Shown piece by piece: positions 47,342 through 56,947 of a stretch of 64,000 nucleotides of DNA (its first letter is position 1; each line of letters starts with the position of its first letter). The position numbers and the translations under genes are program-made. Origin of the DNA: Geothermobacter ehrlichii (GTDB lineage: Bacteria > Desulfobacterota > Desulfuromonadia > Desulfuromonadales > Geothermobacteraceae); contig NZ_VNIB01000013.1 of NCBI RefSeq assembly GCF_008124615.1, forward strand, positions 41,727 to 105,726, in the 5' to 3' direction. Below the pieces are notes generated by a model. It saw only the letters and a program-made list of their open reading frames with translations, was not told the origin of the DNA and made no database searches.

Positions 47342-48022
47342 TCAGCCCTGGCGCATGCGACGGCGATACCAGACCACTACCTGGTAGGGACGACTCAGGT
47401 AGGTGACGGGCACGCTGACCACATGCACCAGGCGCGAGAAGGGGAAAACCGCCAGCAGCAGAAAACCGTTGAAGGCGTGCAGCTTGACCAGCGCCGGCAT
47501 CACCGCCAGATATTGGACATCGGGCTGCAGCCGTACCAGCGACCAGAGCCAGGGGGAGACTGTGTGGGTGTACCAGAGCCCGCCCCAACGCAGAGTCAGG
47601 GCGATGACGACCCCGGAGATCACCTGAATCAGCAGCAGAACCAGCAGCAGCCAGTCGACTTTCGTGGTGACCACGGCAACCCGCGGGCTGCCGGCCCGGC
47701 GGCTGATCAGCAGCAGCAGGGCAAAGACCGTACAGATCCCCAGGGCGATGCCGGTCGCCTCCAGCACCAGCAGCCGCGCCGGAGCACCGAGCAGCGCATC
47801 CCAGGCACCGGGGACCAGAAAGGCGAGCAGGTGGGCAAGCAGAATCAGCAGAATGGCGTAATGCCAGGGAACCGAGCCCCAGAACAGGGTCTGGTTCTCG
47901 AGAAACTGGGATGACTGGGACGACCAGGAGTAGCGGTCGACAGCATAGCGGTAGATACCGACGGCAACCGCCAGGGCGACGGCGACATAGGGAAAGATGC
48001 CAAACAGAATCAGGTCCATCAT
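47342..48022 (-). CDS. narI: Respiratory nitrate reductase gamma subunit NarI (cytochrome b)
   Basis: This protein of about 226 aa is the membrane anchor of Nar, binding two b-type haems and oxidising quinol at the outer face. Five hydrophobic helices are visible. Likely haem-ligating His lie in VPWHYAILL, AHLLAF, YTHTVSPW and LVKLHAFNG. The ATG at 48022 overlaps the narJ stop codon (ATGA), so the start is well supported. It follows narJ in the order narGHJI. Confidence 0.93.
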   Translation of the reverse strand: MMDLILFGIFPYVAVALAVAVGIYRYAVDRYSWSSQSSQFLENQTLFWGSVPWHYAILLILLAHLLAFLVPGAWDALLGAPARLLVLEATGIALGICTVFALLLLISRRAGSPRVAVVTTKVDWLLLVLLLIQVISGVVIALTLRWGGLWYTHTVSPWLWSLVRLQPDVQYLAVMPALVKLHAFNGFLLLAVFPFSRLVHVVSVPVTYLSRPYQVVVWYRRRMRQG

Positions 48023-48594
48023 GATACACACTCCTTTGGCGGGTCGGCGGCTGGTCGCTCGTCCCCGGCAACGACCGTTTCGGCCAGAAAGATCCGCAGG
48101 GACCGGAGCAGGGCCAGGTAGGGGTGGGCGTCGGCCTCGCCCCCGTCGACGAGTTTTTCCAGCGCCGGCAGCAGGCCGTCCGCGATGATTTCGTCCCGAC
48201 AGCTCCGGTCATCGATCGAACCGATGAAGCGCAGCATTTCACCCAGGTGATCCGGAAGTTCCTTCCCCGGCGTAAAGCCATGCTGCCGGTAGAGCTGCTG
48301 CAGCCTGATCATAAACAGGGTGCGCTGCTGGCTCTCGCCGCACAACTGGTAACCGACATAGGGCTGGCAGAGCGCCTGCAGCTCGAAAGTGGCGATGAAC
48401 GTTTCCTCGATCCGGTTCGGTTCGCCCTGCTCGACAAAGCGGGCGAACTCCTCCAGGGCGGCGGCCGCCGCCGAGCTGACCTGTCGCAGGGCCGCAACGC
48501 AGGCCGCGCTCCGCCCGGCGATATCCGGCCCGGGATAGTCGAGCAGGCTGGCAAACTGCAGGCAGAGATCCTGGTGTTGGCGAAGTCCGCTCAT
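48019..48594 (-). CDS. narJ: Nitrate reductase molybdenum-cofactor chaperone NarJ
   Basis: This 191-aa TorD/NarJ-family protein inserts the molybdenum cofactor in NarG and holds the NarGH complex until it docks on NarI. It is an all-helical sequence with the family's typical (YVGYQLCGESQQRTLFM) region and (PDHLGEMLRFIGSI) motif. It is not part of the final enzyme. It lies 2 bp after narH and overlaps narI. Confidence 0.9.
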   Translation of the reverse strand: MSGLRQHQDLCLQFASLLDYPGPDIAGRSAACVAALRQVSSAAAAALEEFARFVEQGEPNRIEETFIATFELQALCQPYVGYQLCGESQQRTLFMIRLQQLYRQHGFTPGKELPDHLGEMLRFIGSIDDRSCRDEIIADGLLPALEKLVDGGEADAHPYLALLRSLRIFLAETVVAGDERPAADPPKECVS

Positions 48595-48596
48595 GG

Positions 48597-50084
48597 CTAC
48601 CAGCGCCTCTTCGGCGGGCGACGGCTGCCGAAGCCCATCTCCTGCCTGTATTGCTCGGGGTCCATCCCGGCTTCGATCGCCTGTTCCCGCAGCATCGGCG
48701 GCACGACGATGCGCTCATTGATCCGGGTCAGCGAGGTCATCCGGTAGATCGCCTCGGTCTGCTCGACGCTCAGCCCGGCGATCTCGCAGGCCTTGCGCAG
48801 CTCCTCGGCGGAAAGATCGCCAACGCTCTTGTTTCGGCGCTGAATGCGCACCGCGATCAGCCGCCGGTAGACCGCCTTGACCTCGTCCTCGTTGCCGCCG
48901 GCGAACAGGCCTGCCAGGTACTGCAGCGGCAACCGGGCCCGCTCCAGGGTGGTGAAGAAATCAGCGGCGATCTTCTGGGTCCCCTGGTTCTCCATCGACA
49001 GCAGGGGCAGCAGCGGCGGTACGTAGAAGAGCATCGGCAGGGTGCGGAATTCGGGATGGAGCGGCAGGGCGATGCCCCACTCCTTGACGAATTTGTAGAC
49101 CGGGGATTTCTGCGCCGCCTTGAGAACCTGCTCGGGAACGCCGGCCTTGCGGGCCTCGGCCTGCACCTGCGGATCGTTGGGATCGAGAATCATCTCCCGC
49201 TGGGCCGCGGCCAGTTCGCCGTCGTTTTTCATCGCGGTCGCCTCGATCCGGTCGGCGTCGTAGAGCAGCACCCCCAGGTAGCGGATCCGGCCGACGCAGG
49301 AATGGAAGCAGGCCGGTGCCTCCCCGGCCTCCTGGCGCGGGTAGCAGAGGATGCATTTTTCCGACTTGCCGGTGGTCCAGCCGTAATAGGCCTTCTTGTA
49401 GGGACAGGCGGAGACGCACATCCGCCAGCCGCGGCACTTGTCCTGGTTGATCAGGACGATGCCATCCTCGCCGCGCTTGTAGATGGCCCCGGAAGGGCAG
49501 CTGGCGACGCAGCCGGGATTGAGGCAGTGATTGCAGATCCGCGGCATGTGGAAGAAGACCATCTTCTCGATGGCGAACAGCTGCTGCCGCTCCTCGGCAC
49601 TGAGTCTGAGCACCCCGGGGTCGTTGGCAGCGTAGATGGTGGAGCCGGAAAGGTCGTCGTCCCAGTTGGGGCCGGCTTCGATCTTCATCGGCCTGCCGCT
49701 GACCATCGACACCGGCCGGGCGGTCGGCTGGTCGTCACCAGCCGGGGCACTGGTCAGGTCGCCATAGCGGAAGGTGAAGGGCTCGTAGTAGTCGTCCATT
49801 CCCGGCAGGTGCGGATTGTGAAAGATCTTCCCCAGCAGTCCCGTCCGGCTGCCAAGCTTCAGCCGCAGCCCGTCTCTCTGTTTTTCCCAGCCGCCCCGGT
49901 AACAATCCTGGTCTTCCCAGCGGGTCGGATAGCCGGTCCCCGGCTTGGTCTCCACGTTGTTCCACCACATGTATTCGGTGCCCTGGCGATCGGTCCAGAG
50001 GTTCTTGCAGGCGATGCTGCAGGTGTGGCAGCCGATGCATTTGTCGAGGTGAAAAACCGATGACACCTGTGCCCGTATGTTCAT
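48597..50084 (-). CDS. narH: Respiratory nitrate reductase beta subunit NarH
   Basis: This 495-aa Fe-S protein carries electrons from NarI haems to NarG through one [3Fe-4S] and three [4Fe-4S] clusters. The four Cys groups are CIGCHTCSIACK, CNHCLNPGCVASCP, CRGWRMCVSACP (the Trp marks the [3Fe-4S] site) and CILCYPRQ with CFHSCVGR. It is cytoplasmic and has no signal. Complete length; the C-terminal MGFGSRRP ending is normal. It is 12 bp after narG. Confidence 0.96.
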   Translation of the reverse strand: MNIRAQVSSVFHLDKCIGCHTCSIACKNLWTDRQGTEYMWWNNVETKPGTGYPTRWEDQDCYRGGWEKQRDGLRLKLGSRTGLLGKIFHNPHLPGMDDYYEPFTFRYGDLTSAPAGDDQPTARPVSMVSGRPMKIEAGPNWDDDLSGSTIYAANDPGVLRLSAEERQQLFAIEKMVFFHMPRICNHCLNPGCVASCPSGAIYKRGEDGIVLINQDKCRGWRMCVSACPYKKAYYGWTTGKSEKCILCYPRQEAGEAPACFHSCVGRIRYLGVLLYDADRIEATAMKNDGELAAAQREMILDPNDPQVQAEARKAGVPEQVLKAAQKSPVYKFVKEWGIALPLHPEFRTLPMLFYVPPLLPLLSMENQGTQKIAADFFTTLERARLPLQYLAGLFAGGNEDEVKAVYRRLIAVRIQRRNKSVGDLSAEELRKACEIAGLSVEQTEAIYRMTSLTRINERIVVPPMLREQAIEAGMDPEQYRQEMGFGSRRPPKRRW

Positions 50085-50096
50085 TGCCTAGCTCCT

Positions 50097-53000
50097 TTAC
50101 CAGTTCGGCTCGCCGTCGAGTTTGCGCACCATGATGTAGGTGTCCCGGTTGGCACCGGTCGGTCCCCAGTAGTTCCAGCCGTAGGTGAACTGGCCATAGC
50201 CGCCCAGCATCAGGTTCGGCTTGAGCCTCACCCGGTTCAGGCTGTTGTGACCGCCGGCCCGCCTGTTGCCGCGCAACGGTGATTTGGGTACGCCGACGGT
50301 CCGCTCCGGGGAGTGGTAGAGAAAACAGATGCCGCGCGGCAGCCGCGAGCTGACGATCGCCCGGGTCACCACCACCCCGTGGTCGTTGTAGATCTCCACC
50401 CAGTCGTTGTCGGCGACGCCGATCTCGGCGGCGTCCTGGTCGTTGATCCAGAAGGGATGACAGCCGCGCGACAGGGTCAGCATCTGGTGGTTGTCGCCGT
50501 AGGTGCTGTGGATGCTCCACTTGCCGTGCGGGGTCAGGTAGTTGAGCATGATACTCCCGCCGTCGCCGGTCCCGGTGGCCAGAAAGTCCTGCAGGGTGCC
50601 GTGGTCCGGCTTCGGCTTGTAGGTCGGCAGATGCTCGCCGGCGGCGATATAGCCCTGGTGGTCGAGGTAGAAGTGCTGGCGGCCGGTCAGGGTTCGCCAG
50701 GGAACCAGTTTCTCGACATTGAGGCAGAAGGCGGAATAGGCCCGGCCGTTGTTGCTCAGGCCGCTCCAGATCGGGCTGGTCAGCAGCCGCCGCGGCTGCC
50801 GGTCGAGATCGGCGAAGGTCATACGTACACTGCGGTTCTTCTCCGCCAGGTCGGTCAGCGGCAATCCGACCTTCTTCTCCTCGGCCTCGAAGGCACGATA
50901 GGCGATCTCGCCGTTGGTTTCCGGAGCCAGATGCAGAATGACGTTGGCCGCATCGACAGCCTCCTCCAGGGAAGGATATTCCTCGCCGCCCCATTTCTGG
51001 GTCGGGGCAATCCGTTTCAGTTCATCGTAGAAATCGGCGACCGAAAAACTGAGCCCGTGAGCACCGATGCCGTTCTTGCGCACCTGCGGCCCGTAGGAGA
51101 TGAAGCGCCTGTAGAGATTGACATAGTCCCGCTCGACCACCACCAGGGCGGGCATGGTCTTGCCGGGGATCGGCTCGCACTCGCCCTTGCTCCAGTCCCT
51201 GATTTCCGGCTGGGCCATCTCGGCCGGGGTGTCGTGCTGCAGCGGCACCGCAACGATCTCCCGCACCGGCTCGGGCAGGTGGGTTGCGGCCAGCTCGCTG
51301 ACCTTTTTCGCCAGGCCCTTGAAGATGTCCCAGTCACTCTTCGACTCCCAGCAGGGCGGCACCGCCTGCTGCAGGGGGTGGATGAAAGAGTGCATGTCGG
51401 TGGTGTTGAGATCGTCTTTCTCGTACCAGGTCGCGGTCGGCAGAATGATGTCCGAATAGAGCGCCGAGGTATCCATGCGGAAGTTGATGTCGACCACCAG
51501 GTCGAGCTTTCCTTCGGGCGCCTGGTCGCGCCAGGTGACCTCCTTGACGAACTCCCTGGCCGTCTCCGGGGCGATGCTGTTGGTGTGGGTACCGAGATAG
51601 TGCTTGAGGAAGTACTCGTGCCCCTTGGCGCTCGACATCAGCGCGTTGCCGCGCCAGATGATCCAAAGCCGCGGCCAGTTCTCCGGCGCGTCCGGATCCT
51701 CGACGGCGAACTTCATCTTCTTCTCGGCCAACTGTCTGACCGTCCAGTCGACGATCTCCTGATTGCTGCCGGCGCCGGCGGCCTCGGCCTGCCGGACCAC
51801 CTCGGCGGGATTGCGGTCGAACTGCGGATAGAAGGGGAGCCAGCCGTTGCGCACCGCCCGGATCTGATGGTCGATGGTGTGCCCCTGGGTGATCGGGCTC
51901 TCCTCGGCCACCGGGTTGATCCGCGCCTCGTCGGAAGTGCGCTCGTAGCGCCACTGGTCGGTATGCACGTAATGGTAGGAGGGGGAGTTCTGGAAGCGGG
52001 GCGGCTTCGACCAGTCGAGGGCGCCCATGATGGTCGCCCAGGGCGCCACCGGAGCGAGCTTTTCCTGGCCGACGTAGTGATTGAGGCCGCCGCCGTTCTT
52101 GCCGACACAGCCGCAAAGCATCAGGGCGACGATGCCGGCCCGGTAGGTCAGGTTGGCGTGATACCAGTGGTTGATGCCGGCGCCGATGATGATCGAACAC
52201 TTGCCTTCGGTCCGTTCGGCTGTCGAGGCCCACTCGCGGGCGAACTGGATGACGTTGGCCCGGTCGATGCCGGTGAACTTCTCCTGCCAGGCCGGGGTGT
52301 AGGGGGCGTCGTCATCGTAGTTCAGCGGATAGTCCCCCGCCAGGCCGCGATCGACGCCGAACTGCGCCATCAGCAGATCGAAGACCGTGGTCACCGCAAT
52401 TCGCCCCCGGACGGTCTCCAGGTAACGGACCGGCACTCCGCGCTGCACCCTTTTGCCCGCGGCGAAATCGTCGAAGGCGACCTGCAGCACCGCATCGCTG
52501 CCTGCCTGCAGAGAGAGCCGGGGAACGATGTCGCTGCCGTCCTGGCCATCCTTCATCTGCAGGTTCCACTGTCCTTTCTGCTGCTGCCAGCGAAAGCCGA
52601 GAGTGCCGAGCGGCATACGCGGCTGATCCGCCGTTTCGTCCCAGACCAGAAACTTGAAGGAAGCGTTCTCTTCCCCGGCGTAACGCTTCAGATCCCCGGC
52701 CCGCACCATCCGGCCGGCGGTGCGGACCTCCCCTTTCTGCTCGATCTCGATCAGGAAGGGGGTATCGGTGTAGCGCTTCAGGTAATTGAGAAAATAGGGG
52801 GTCTGCGCCTTGTGATGAAATTCGCTGAGGATGACATGATTGACCGCCATCCAGAAGGCGCCGTCCTGACCGGCATGCGCGGGCAGCCACCAGTCGGCGT
52901 GCTTGGCGGTGATATTGAAATCGGGAGAGAGGACCGTGACCTTGGAACCGTTGTGGCGGGCTTCGGTCAGGTAGTGGGCGTCCGGGGTCCGGGTCATGTC

Positions 53001-53720
53001 CAGGTTGGAGCCCATCACCGCGATATACTTGCTGTTGTACCAGTCGGCGCTCTCCGCCACGTCGGTCTGCTCGCCCCAGATCTCCGGGGAAGCGTTCGGC
53101 AGATCGCAATACCAGTCGTAGAAGCTCAGGTTGACGCCGCCCATCAGCTGCATGAAACGGGCCCCCCCGGCAAAGCTGAGCATCGACATGGCCGGAATCG
53201 GCGAGAAGCCGACCATCCGGTCGGCCCCGTACTTCTTGATGATATAAATCGACGATGCGGCGATGATCTCTTCGACCTCGTCCCAGCTGGAACGGCGGAA
53301 ACCGCCCTTGCCGCGGGCCTGCTGATAGCTCTTGCGGCTCGCCTCGTTCTCGACGATCGAGGCCCAGGCGGCGACCGGATCATCGTGCTCGGCTCTGGCC
53401 TGGCGCCAGAGATCGGCCAGAACCCCACGCAGATAGGGGTACTTGATCCGCAGCGGACTGTAGAGATACCAGGAGAAGGAGATGCCGCGCTGACAGCCGC
53501 GCGGCTCGTAGGGGGGAATCCCCTCTTCCAGTTCGGGATAGTCGGTCGCCTGCAGCTCCCAGCCGACGATGCCGTCCTTGACATGCACGTTCCACGAGCA
53601 GCTGCCGGTACAGTTGACCCCGTGGGTGCTGCGCACCACCTTGTCGCACTGGTTGCGGTTGCGATAGAACTCCTCCCAGGCGCGCGACTTCGGGTCGACG
53701 ATATCCTTGATCCAGCTCAT
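50097..53720 (-). CDS. narG: Respiratory nitrate reductase alpha subunit NarG
   Basis: This 1207-aa molybdo-bis-MGD catalytic subunit reduces nitrate to nitrite on the cytoplasmic side. The N-terminal [15 protein letters not shown] holds the His and two of three Cys of the FS0 cluster; the third Cys follows in [10 protein letters not shown]. The segment [15 protein letters not shown] contains the Asp expected to bind Mo. The Tat-like leader of E. coli NarG is absent but the enzyme is cytoplasmic. The length is near the family norm (about 1240). Its ATG overlaps the stop of the upstream cytochrome gene (ATGA). Confidence 0.97.
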   Translation of the reverse strand: MSWIKDIVDPKSRAWEEFYRNRNQCDKVVRSTHGVNCTGSCSWNVHVKDGIVGWELQATDYPELEEGIPPYEPRGCQRGISFSWYLYSPLRIKYPYLRGVLADLWRQARAEHDDPVAAWASIVENEASRKSYQQARGKGGFRRSSWDEVEEIIAASSIYIIKKYGADRMVGFSPIPAMSMLSFAGGARFMQLMGGVNLSFYDWYCDLPNASPEIWGEQTDVAESADWYNSKYIAVMGSNLDMTRTPDAHYLTEARHNGSKVTVLSPDFNITAKHADWWLPAHAGQDGAFWMAVNHVILSEFHHKAQTPYFLNYLKRYTDTPFLIEIEQKGEVRTAGRMVRAGDLKRYAGEENASFKFLVWDETADQPRMPLGTLGFRWQQQKGQWNLQMKDGQDGSDIVPRLSLQAGSDAVLQVAFDDFAAGKRVQRGVPVRYLETVRGRIAVTTVFDLLMAQFGVDRGLAGDYPLNYDDDAPYTPAWQEKFTGIDRANVIQFAREWASTAERTEGKCSIIIGAGINHWYHANLTYRAGIVALMLCGCVGKNGGGLNHYVGQEKLAPVAPWATIMGALDWSKPPRFQNSPSYHYVHTDQWRYERTSDEARINPVAEESPITQGHTIDHQIRAVRNGWLPFYPQFDRNPAEVVRQAEAAGAGSNQEIVDWTVRQLAEKKMKFAVEDPDAPENWPRLWIIWRGNALMSSAKGHEYFLKHYLGTHTNSIAPETAREFVKEVTWRDQAPEGKLDLVVDINFRMDTSALYSDIILPTATWYEKDDLNTTDMHSFIHPLQQAVPPCWESKSDWDIFKGLAKKVSELAATHLPEPVREIVAVPLQHDTPAEMAQPEIRDWSKGECEPIPGKTMPALVVVERDYVNLYRRFISYGPQVRKNGIGAHGLSFSVADFYDELKRIAPTQKWGGEEYPSLEEAVDAANVILHLAPETNGEIAYRAFEAEEKKVGLPLTDLAEKNRSVRMTFADLDRQPRRLLTSPIWSGLSNNGRAYSAFCLNVEKLVPWRTLTGRQHFYLDHQGYIAAGEHLPTYKPKPDHGTLQDFLATGTGDGGSIMLNYLTPHGKWSIHSTYGDNHQMLTLSRGCHPFWINDQDAAEIGVADNDWVEIYNDHGVVVTRAIVSSRLPRGICFLYHSPERTVGVPKSPLRGNRRAGGHNSLNRVRLKPNLMLGGYGQFTYGWNYWGPTGANRDTYIMVRKLDGEPNW

Positions 53721-54256
53721 ACCTGATTCCCTCCCTGTTTCCGGGATTGTTCCACCAGAGGTTGCCGCACGGCCCGCAGCCGGCGCTGACCGAGCAGGCC
53801 GATGAGGCCCATGAAGATACCCAGGGCGACCAGCGCCATGACCAGCAATGTCCCACTGCCCACCGCCGGGCCCGGCTGCACCGCGGCGAAGAAGGCGCCG
53901 AGATCGGCCTGCTCCTGCTCGGTCAGGGGCCGTTCGGCATAGATCGGCTCCATGCTCGGAAAGGCCAGTTCGGCCAGCACCTCGGCCACCCCTTCATCAC
54001 CGAAGTCGGCATACAGACCGCTCAGATCCGGGCCGAAATTCGCCCCGCCGGCAGCACCGAAGCCGCTGGCGGCAAAACCGTGGCAGGCGATACAGGCGGC
54101 ACCGCCGTTGGCCAGCGCCTGTCCGCCGGCAAAGAGGCGCGCGCCGCGCGCCGCGTCACCGGCGACGGCGAAAACCTCCCCCGCCGCCAGCACAACCAGC
54201 AACACCAGGAAGGGAGCGAGCAGCTGCCACTGCTTCGTTCCACGTCGTCTGTCCAT
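53717..54256 (-). CDS. Membrane-anchored monohaem cytochrome c, first gene of the nar operon
   Basis: This protein of about 179 aa has an N-terminal hydrophobic segment ([15 protein letters not shown]), a single CIACH haem site (residues 55-59), a likely axial Met in FPSMEP, and a C-terminal membrane helix ([20 protein letters not shown]). It is a periplasm-facing class I-type cytochrome anchored at one or both ends. Gene order (cytochrome then narG, with overlapping stop and start) suggests a dedicated electron carrier for nitrate respiration, like the extra c-type cytochromes of some Geobacter and Thermus nar operons. AAGGAG precedes the ATG at 54256. Confidence 0.8.
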   Translation of the reverse strand: MDRRRGTKQWQLLAPFLVLLVVLAAGEVFAVAGDAARGARLFAGGQALANGGAACIACHGFAASGFGAAGGANFGPDLSGLYADFGDEGVAEVLAELAFPSMEPIYAERPLTEQEQADLGAFFAAVQPGPAVGSGTLLVMALVALGIFMGLIGLLGQRRLRAVRQPLVEQSRKQGGNQV

Positions 54257-54552
54257 CGCGCATCTCCTTTCGGGAGAAGAGTCAACCATCACCACAATCG
54301 AAGCCGACAGTTCCAAAAAGACCATCCAGAACGGACACTTACCACCAGAGCTGCCAGCCGCCGAACCACCAGGCTGCTTAAAACATAGTTTTATCCACCC
54401 GGATTCATCACCGACCCACTCCGGCAACGGAATGTCCCGAGATTGGCCTGTTCCAAGCAAACCACGTTTTTTCACCTGTGCAACAGTTCGCCACCTGATT
54501 GAATAGAAAAACAATCAAGAATGTTTTCTAAAATAGTTTTTGACTCCGTTCC

Positions 54553-54566
54553 TTGACGCCGGTCAA
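54553..54566. promoter_or_regulatory. FNR/DNR-type palindrome
   Basis: TTGAC-GCCG-GTCAA is a perfect 5-4-5 palindrome of the CRP/FNR class. It lies about 300 bp from the cytochrome-nar start and 130 bp from mobA, so it could regulate either or both. A family regulator is not encoded nearby. Confidence 0.5.
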
Positions 54567-54655
54567 AAAAGCCGCATCAACGACGCCGGTCTGCACACTC
54601 TCCATCCGGACAGGGCTCTTCCCCGGTTGACGCTCGAAAAACCGGTGCATTTCTC

Positions 54656-54684
54656 TTGTCAACCTCCACGCGGCCGCGTAAACT
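54656..54684 (+). promoter_or_regulatory. Candidate promoter of mobA-mod operon
   Basis: TTGTCA and TAAACT are separated by 17 bp, with the -10 about 10 bp before the mobA ATG, so the transcript would be nearly leaderless. Consistent with the lack of a ribosome-binding site. Confidence 0.4.
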
Positions 54685-54694
54685 TTCTGTCGTT

Positions 54695-55306
54695 ATGCAC
54701 AATCCGCATATCGAAGAAAGCACTCCCCGGCAGGCCGACCTCACCGGCGTGCTGCTGGCCGGCGGCCGAAGCCGCCGCATGGGCCGCGACAAGGCGCGGC
54801 TGTTCTTTGCCGGCCAGCCTCTCTACCAGCGCGCCCTCGAGCTGCTGCACCGCTTCTGCCGCCATGTCCTGATCGCCGGCAGCCGTCCCGACCTGGAAAG
54901 ACCCGGGCTGCCATCCCTCCCCGACCGCTACCCCGGCAGCGCCCTGGGCGGTCTGTACACCGGGCTGCTGGCAGCGACAACCGACTGGATCCTGGTCGCC
55001 CCCTGTGACATGCCCTGGCCCGACGCACGGATCGTCGAAAGGATGCTCACCGTGCGCCAGGGGCACGATGCCGTCGTCCCGCGCACGCCGGACGGATACG
55101 AGCCGGTCTTCGCCCTTTATCACAAGAACTGCCTCGGCCGGATGGAAGAGATGCTGCGGCAGGGTCAGTACCGCATCTACGACTTCTACCGGCGCATCGA
55201 CATCCGCTATCTCGACCCGCCGGAGCTGCCGGACGGCTGGCAGCGTTCCCTGGTCAACATCAACACCCCCGAACAGCTGGCCCGGCTGCTGGAGGAAGAG
55301 TCATGA
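54695..55306 (+). CDS. mobA: Molybdenum cofactor guanylyltransferase MobA
   Basis: This protein of about 203 aa attaches GMP to molybdopterin to make the MGD form used by NarG and the formate-dehydrogenase-like enzyme. The GTP-binding signature GVLLAGGRSRRMGRDKA is at the N-terminus, then VAPCDMPWPDARIV and EPVFALYH. The start is not certain: ATG 54695 is used, but no ribosome-binding site precedes it, and the frame is open to a TTG at 54656. Its TGA overlaps the mobB ATG (ATGA). Confidence 0.9.
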   Translation: MHNPHIEESTPRQADLTGVLLAGGRSRRMGRDKARLFFAGQPLYQRALELLHRFCRHVLIAGSRPDLERPGLPSLPDRYPGSALGGLYTGLLAATTDWILVAPCDMPWPDARIVERMLTVRQGHDAVVPRTPDGYEPVFALYHKNCLGRMEEMLRQGQYRIYDFYRRIDIRYLDPPELPDGWQRSLVNINTPEQLARLLEEES

Positions 55307-55812
55307 TGCCGCCCGTCGTCACCGTCGTCGCCCGCAGCGGCACCGGCAAGACCACCCTGCTGGAAAAACTGATCGCCGAACTGAAACGACGCGGCTACCG
55401 GGTCGCCGCCATCAAGCACGACGCGCACAGCTTCAGCATCGATCACGAGGGGAAGGATTCCTGGCGGCTGACCCGGGCCGGCGCCGACACCATGCTGATC
55501 GCCTCGCCGCAGCAGATCGCCATGGTCCGGCAGAATCCCGAAGGCGTCGAGCCGCCCCTCGCCGAATGCATCGCCGCCTACTGCGGCGATGTCGACATCG
55601 TCCTTACCGAAGGTTTCAAACGCAGCGAGATGCCGAAGATCGAGGTGCATCGCAAGGCGCGCGGCGAACCGCTGCTCTGCCGGGGTGAAACACACGACCC
55701 GACCCTGATCGCCGTTGCCAGCGACGTCCGGCTCGAACTGGACGTTCCCTGTTTCGACCTCGACGACCCGGCGGCCGTCGCCGATTTTCTTGAGGAGCGT
55801 TTTTTGCGTTAG
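55303..55812 (+). CDS. mobB: Molybdopterin-guanine dinucleotide biosynthesis protein MobB
   Basis: This 169-aa GTP-binding protein works with MobA. Walker A is SGTGKTTLLEKL, followed by IKHDAHSFSIDHEGKDS and LTEGFKRSEMPKIEV, all MobB hallmarks. The start overlaps the mobA stop. ModE-like gene follows about 29 bp later. Confidence 0.93.
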   Translation: MMPPVVTVVARSGTGKTTLLEKLIAELKRRGYRVAAIKHDAHSFSIDHEGKDSWRLTRAGADTMLIASPQQIAMVRQNPEGVEPPLAECIAAYCGDVDIVLTEGFKRSEMPKIEVHRKARGEPLLCRGETHDPTLIAVASDVRLELDVPCFDLDDPAAVADFLEERFLR

Positions 55813-55841
55813 ACCTCTTTGTGGCTGAATGATTTGAAACC

Positions 55842-56177
55842 ATGAAAACCATCCGCGTGCGCAGCAAGATCTGGCTGGAATTCGACGGCCGTCCACTGCT
55901 CGGCGACGGCCGGGAACGGCTGCTGCTGGCGATCCGCGACACCGGCTCCCTCAACGCCGCGGCGGCCCGCCTCGGCCTCTCCTATCGCAAGGCCTGGGCA
56001 CAACTGAAACAGATGGAGGAGCACGCGCCCTTCCGGCTGGTGGTGCGCAGCAAAGGCGGCAGAGGGGGTGGGTCGACCCGGCTGACCGGCGAAGCGGAAC
56101 GGCTGCTGGACCGCTACGCCCGCATCAGGACCGAACTGCAGCGGCTGGTCGACGAACGGTTCGGAGACGGTGAATGA
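55842..56177 (+). CDS. ModE-like DNA-binding protein without molybdate-binding domain
   Basis: This 111-aa winged-helix protein matches the N-terminal DNA-binding domain of ModE (TGSLNAAAARLGLSYRKAWAQLKQM). It lacks the C-terminal TOBE (MOP) domains that sense molybdate in E. coli ModE. Short ModE-like proteins of this kind occur in many bacteria. It overlaps the modA start by 4 bp, so it is part of the operon and may regulate it through another sensor or not sense molybdate directly. Confidence 0.85.
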   Translation: MKTIRVRSKIWLEFDGRPLLGDGRERLLLAIRDTGSLNAAAARLGLSYRKAWAQLKQMEEHAPFRLVVRSKGGRGGGSTRLTGEAERLLDRYARIRTELQRLVDERFGDGE

Positions 56178-56947
56178 AACGGCTTCTGGTTTGCCTGATA
56201 CTGCTCCTGGCGCCGACGGTGGCCGGCGCGGACGAGCTGCGGATCTTCGCCGCCTCGTCCCTGACCGAACCCCTCGGCGAAGCGGCGACCGTCTACGGCG
56301 ACAGACACCCCGGCGTCCGCATCCGGCTCCACTTCGCCGGCAGCCAGACCCTCGCCGCCCAGATAGAGCAGGGAGCCCCGGCCGATCTCTTCATCGCCGC
56401 CAGTCAGGACGCCATGGCGCGCCTGGAAAGGGCCGGCCTGGTCGAGCAGCCGGCCTTCATCGCCCGTAACCGCCTGGTGCTGGCGGTAACAGCCGACATG
56501 GCGGAACAGATCCGCACACCAGCCGACCTCGCCCGCCCCGGGCTGCTGCTCGTCGTCGGCAATCCGCAGGTTCCGATCGGCGCCTACACCCGCCGGCTGT
56601 TCGAGCGTCTTGCCGGCGATCCCGGTTTCGGCGCCGCCCGGGTGGCCGCCATCCGCAACAACGTGGTCAGCGAAGAGACCCAGGTAAAGGCGATCGTCGC
56701 CAAGCTGCTGCTCGGCGAGGCCGATGCCGGCATCGTCTACCAGAGCGATCTGACCGCCCCCGCGGCCCGACGCCTGGTCGGTCGCGCCTTTCCCTGCGGC
56801 GACCTGCCCGTCGCCCGCTATCCGGCGGCAGTGCTGACAGGTGGCAACCGGCGGCCGGCGAGAGAGTTTCTCGCCTTCCTCGCCACGCCACCGGGGACCG
56901 ACATCATGCGACGCCACGGCTTCCTGCCGCCAGGAGACGGCCCATGA
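56174..56947 (+). CDS. modA: Molybdate ABC transporter substrate-binding protein ModA
   Basis: This 257-aa periplasmic protein has a Sec signal (LLVCLILLLAPTVAGA) and binds molybdate or tungstate. Family segments are IFAASSLTEPLGEA, FAGSQTLAAQIEQGAPADLF, and ADAGIVYQSDL. It delivers to ModBC, encoded next. The stop overlaps the modB start. It also overlaps the upstream regulator gene. Confidence 0.93.
   Translation: MKRLLVCLILLLAPTVAGADELRIFAASSLTEPLGEAATVYGDRHPGVRIRLHFAGSQTLAAQIEQGAPADLFIAASQDAMARLERAGLVEQPAFIARNRLVLAVTADMAEQIRTPADLARPGLLLVVGNPQVPIGAYTRRLFERLAGDPGFGAARVAAIRNNVVSEETQVKAIVAKLLLGEADAGIVYQSDLTAPAARRLVGRAFPCGDLPVARYPAAVLTGGNRRPAREFLAFLATPPGTDIMRRHGFLPPGDGP

Larger units (their letters stand above)
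54257..54694. other. Divergent regulatory region between the nar and mob/mod operons
   Basis: No gene is supported in 438 bp. The region is AT-rich near 54480-54550. It contains a CRP/FNR-type palindrome at 54553 and a possible mobA promoter at 54656-54684. An additional inverted pair GATTG/CAATC lies near 54495-54520. Confidence 0.6.

Noticed and set aside
50313..53726. Plus-strand open frame of more than 1100 codons over narG
   Set aside because: Antisense to the complete NarG sequence with no motifs of its own.
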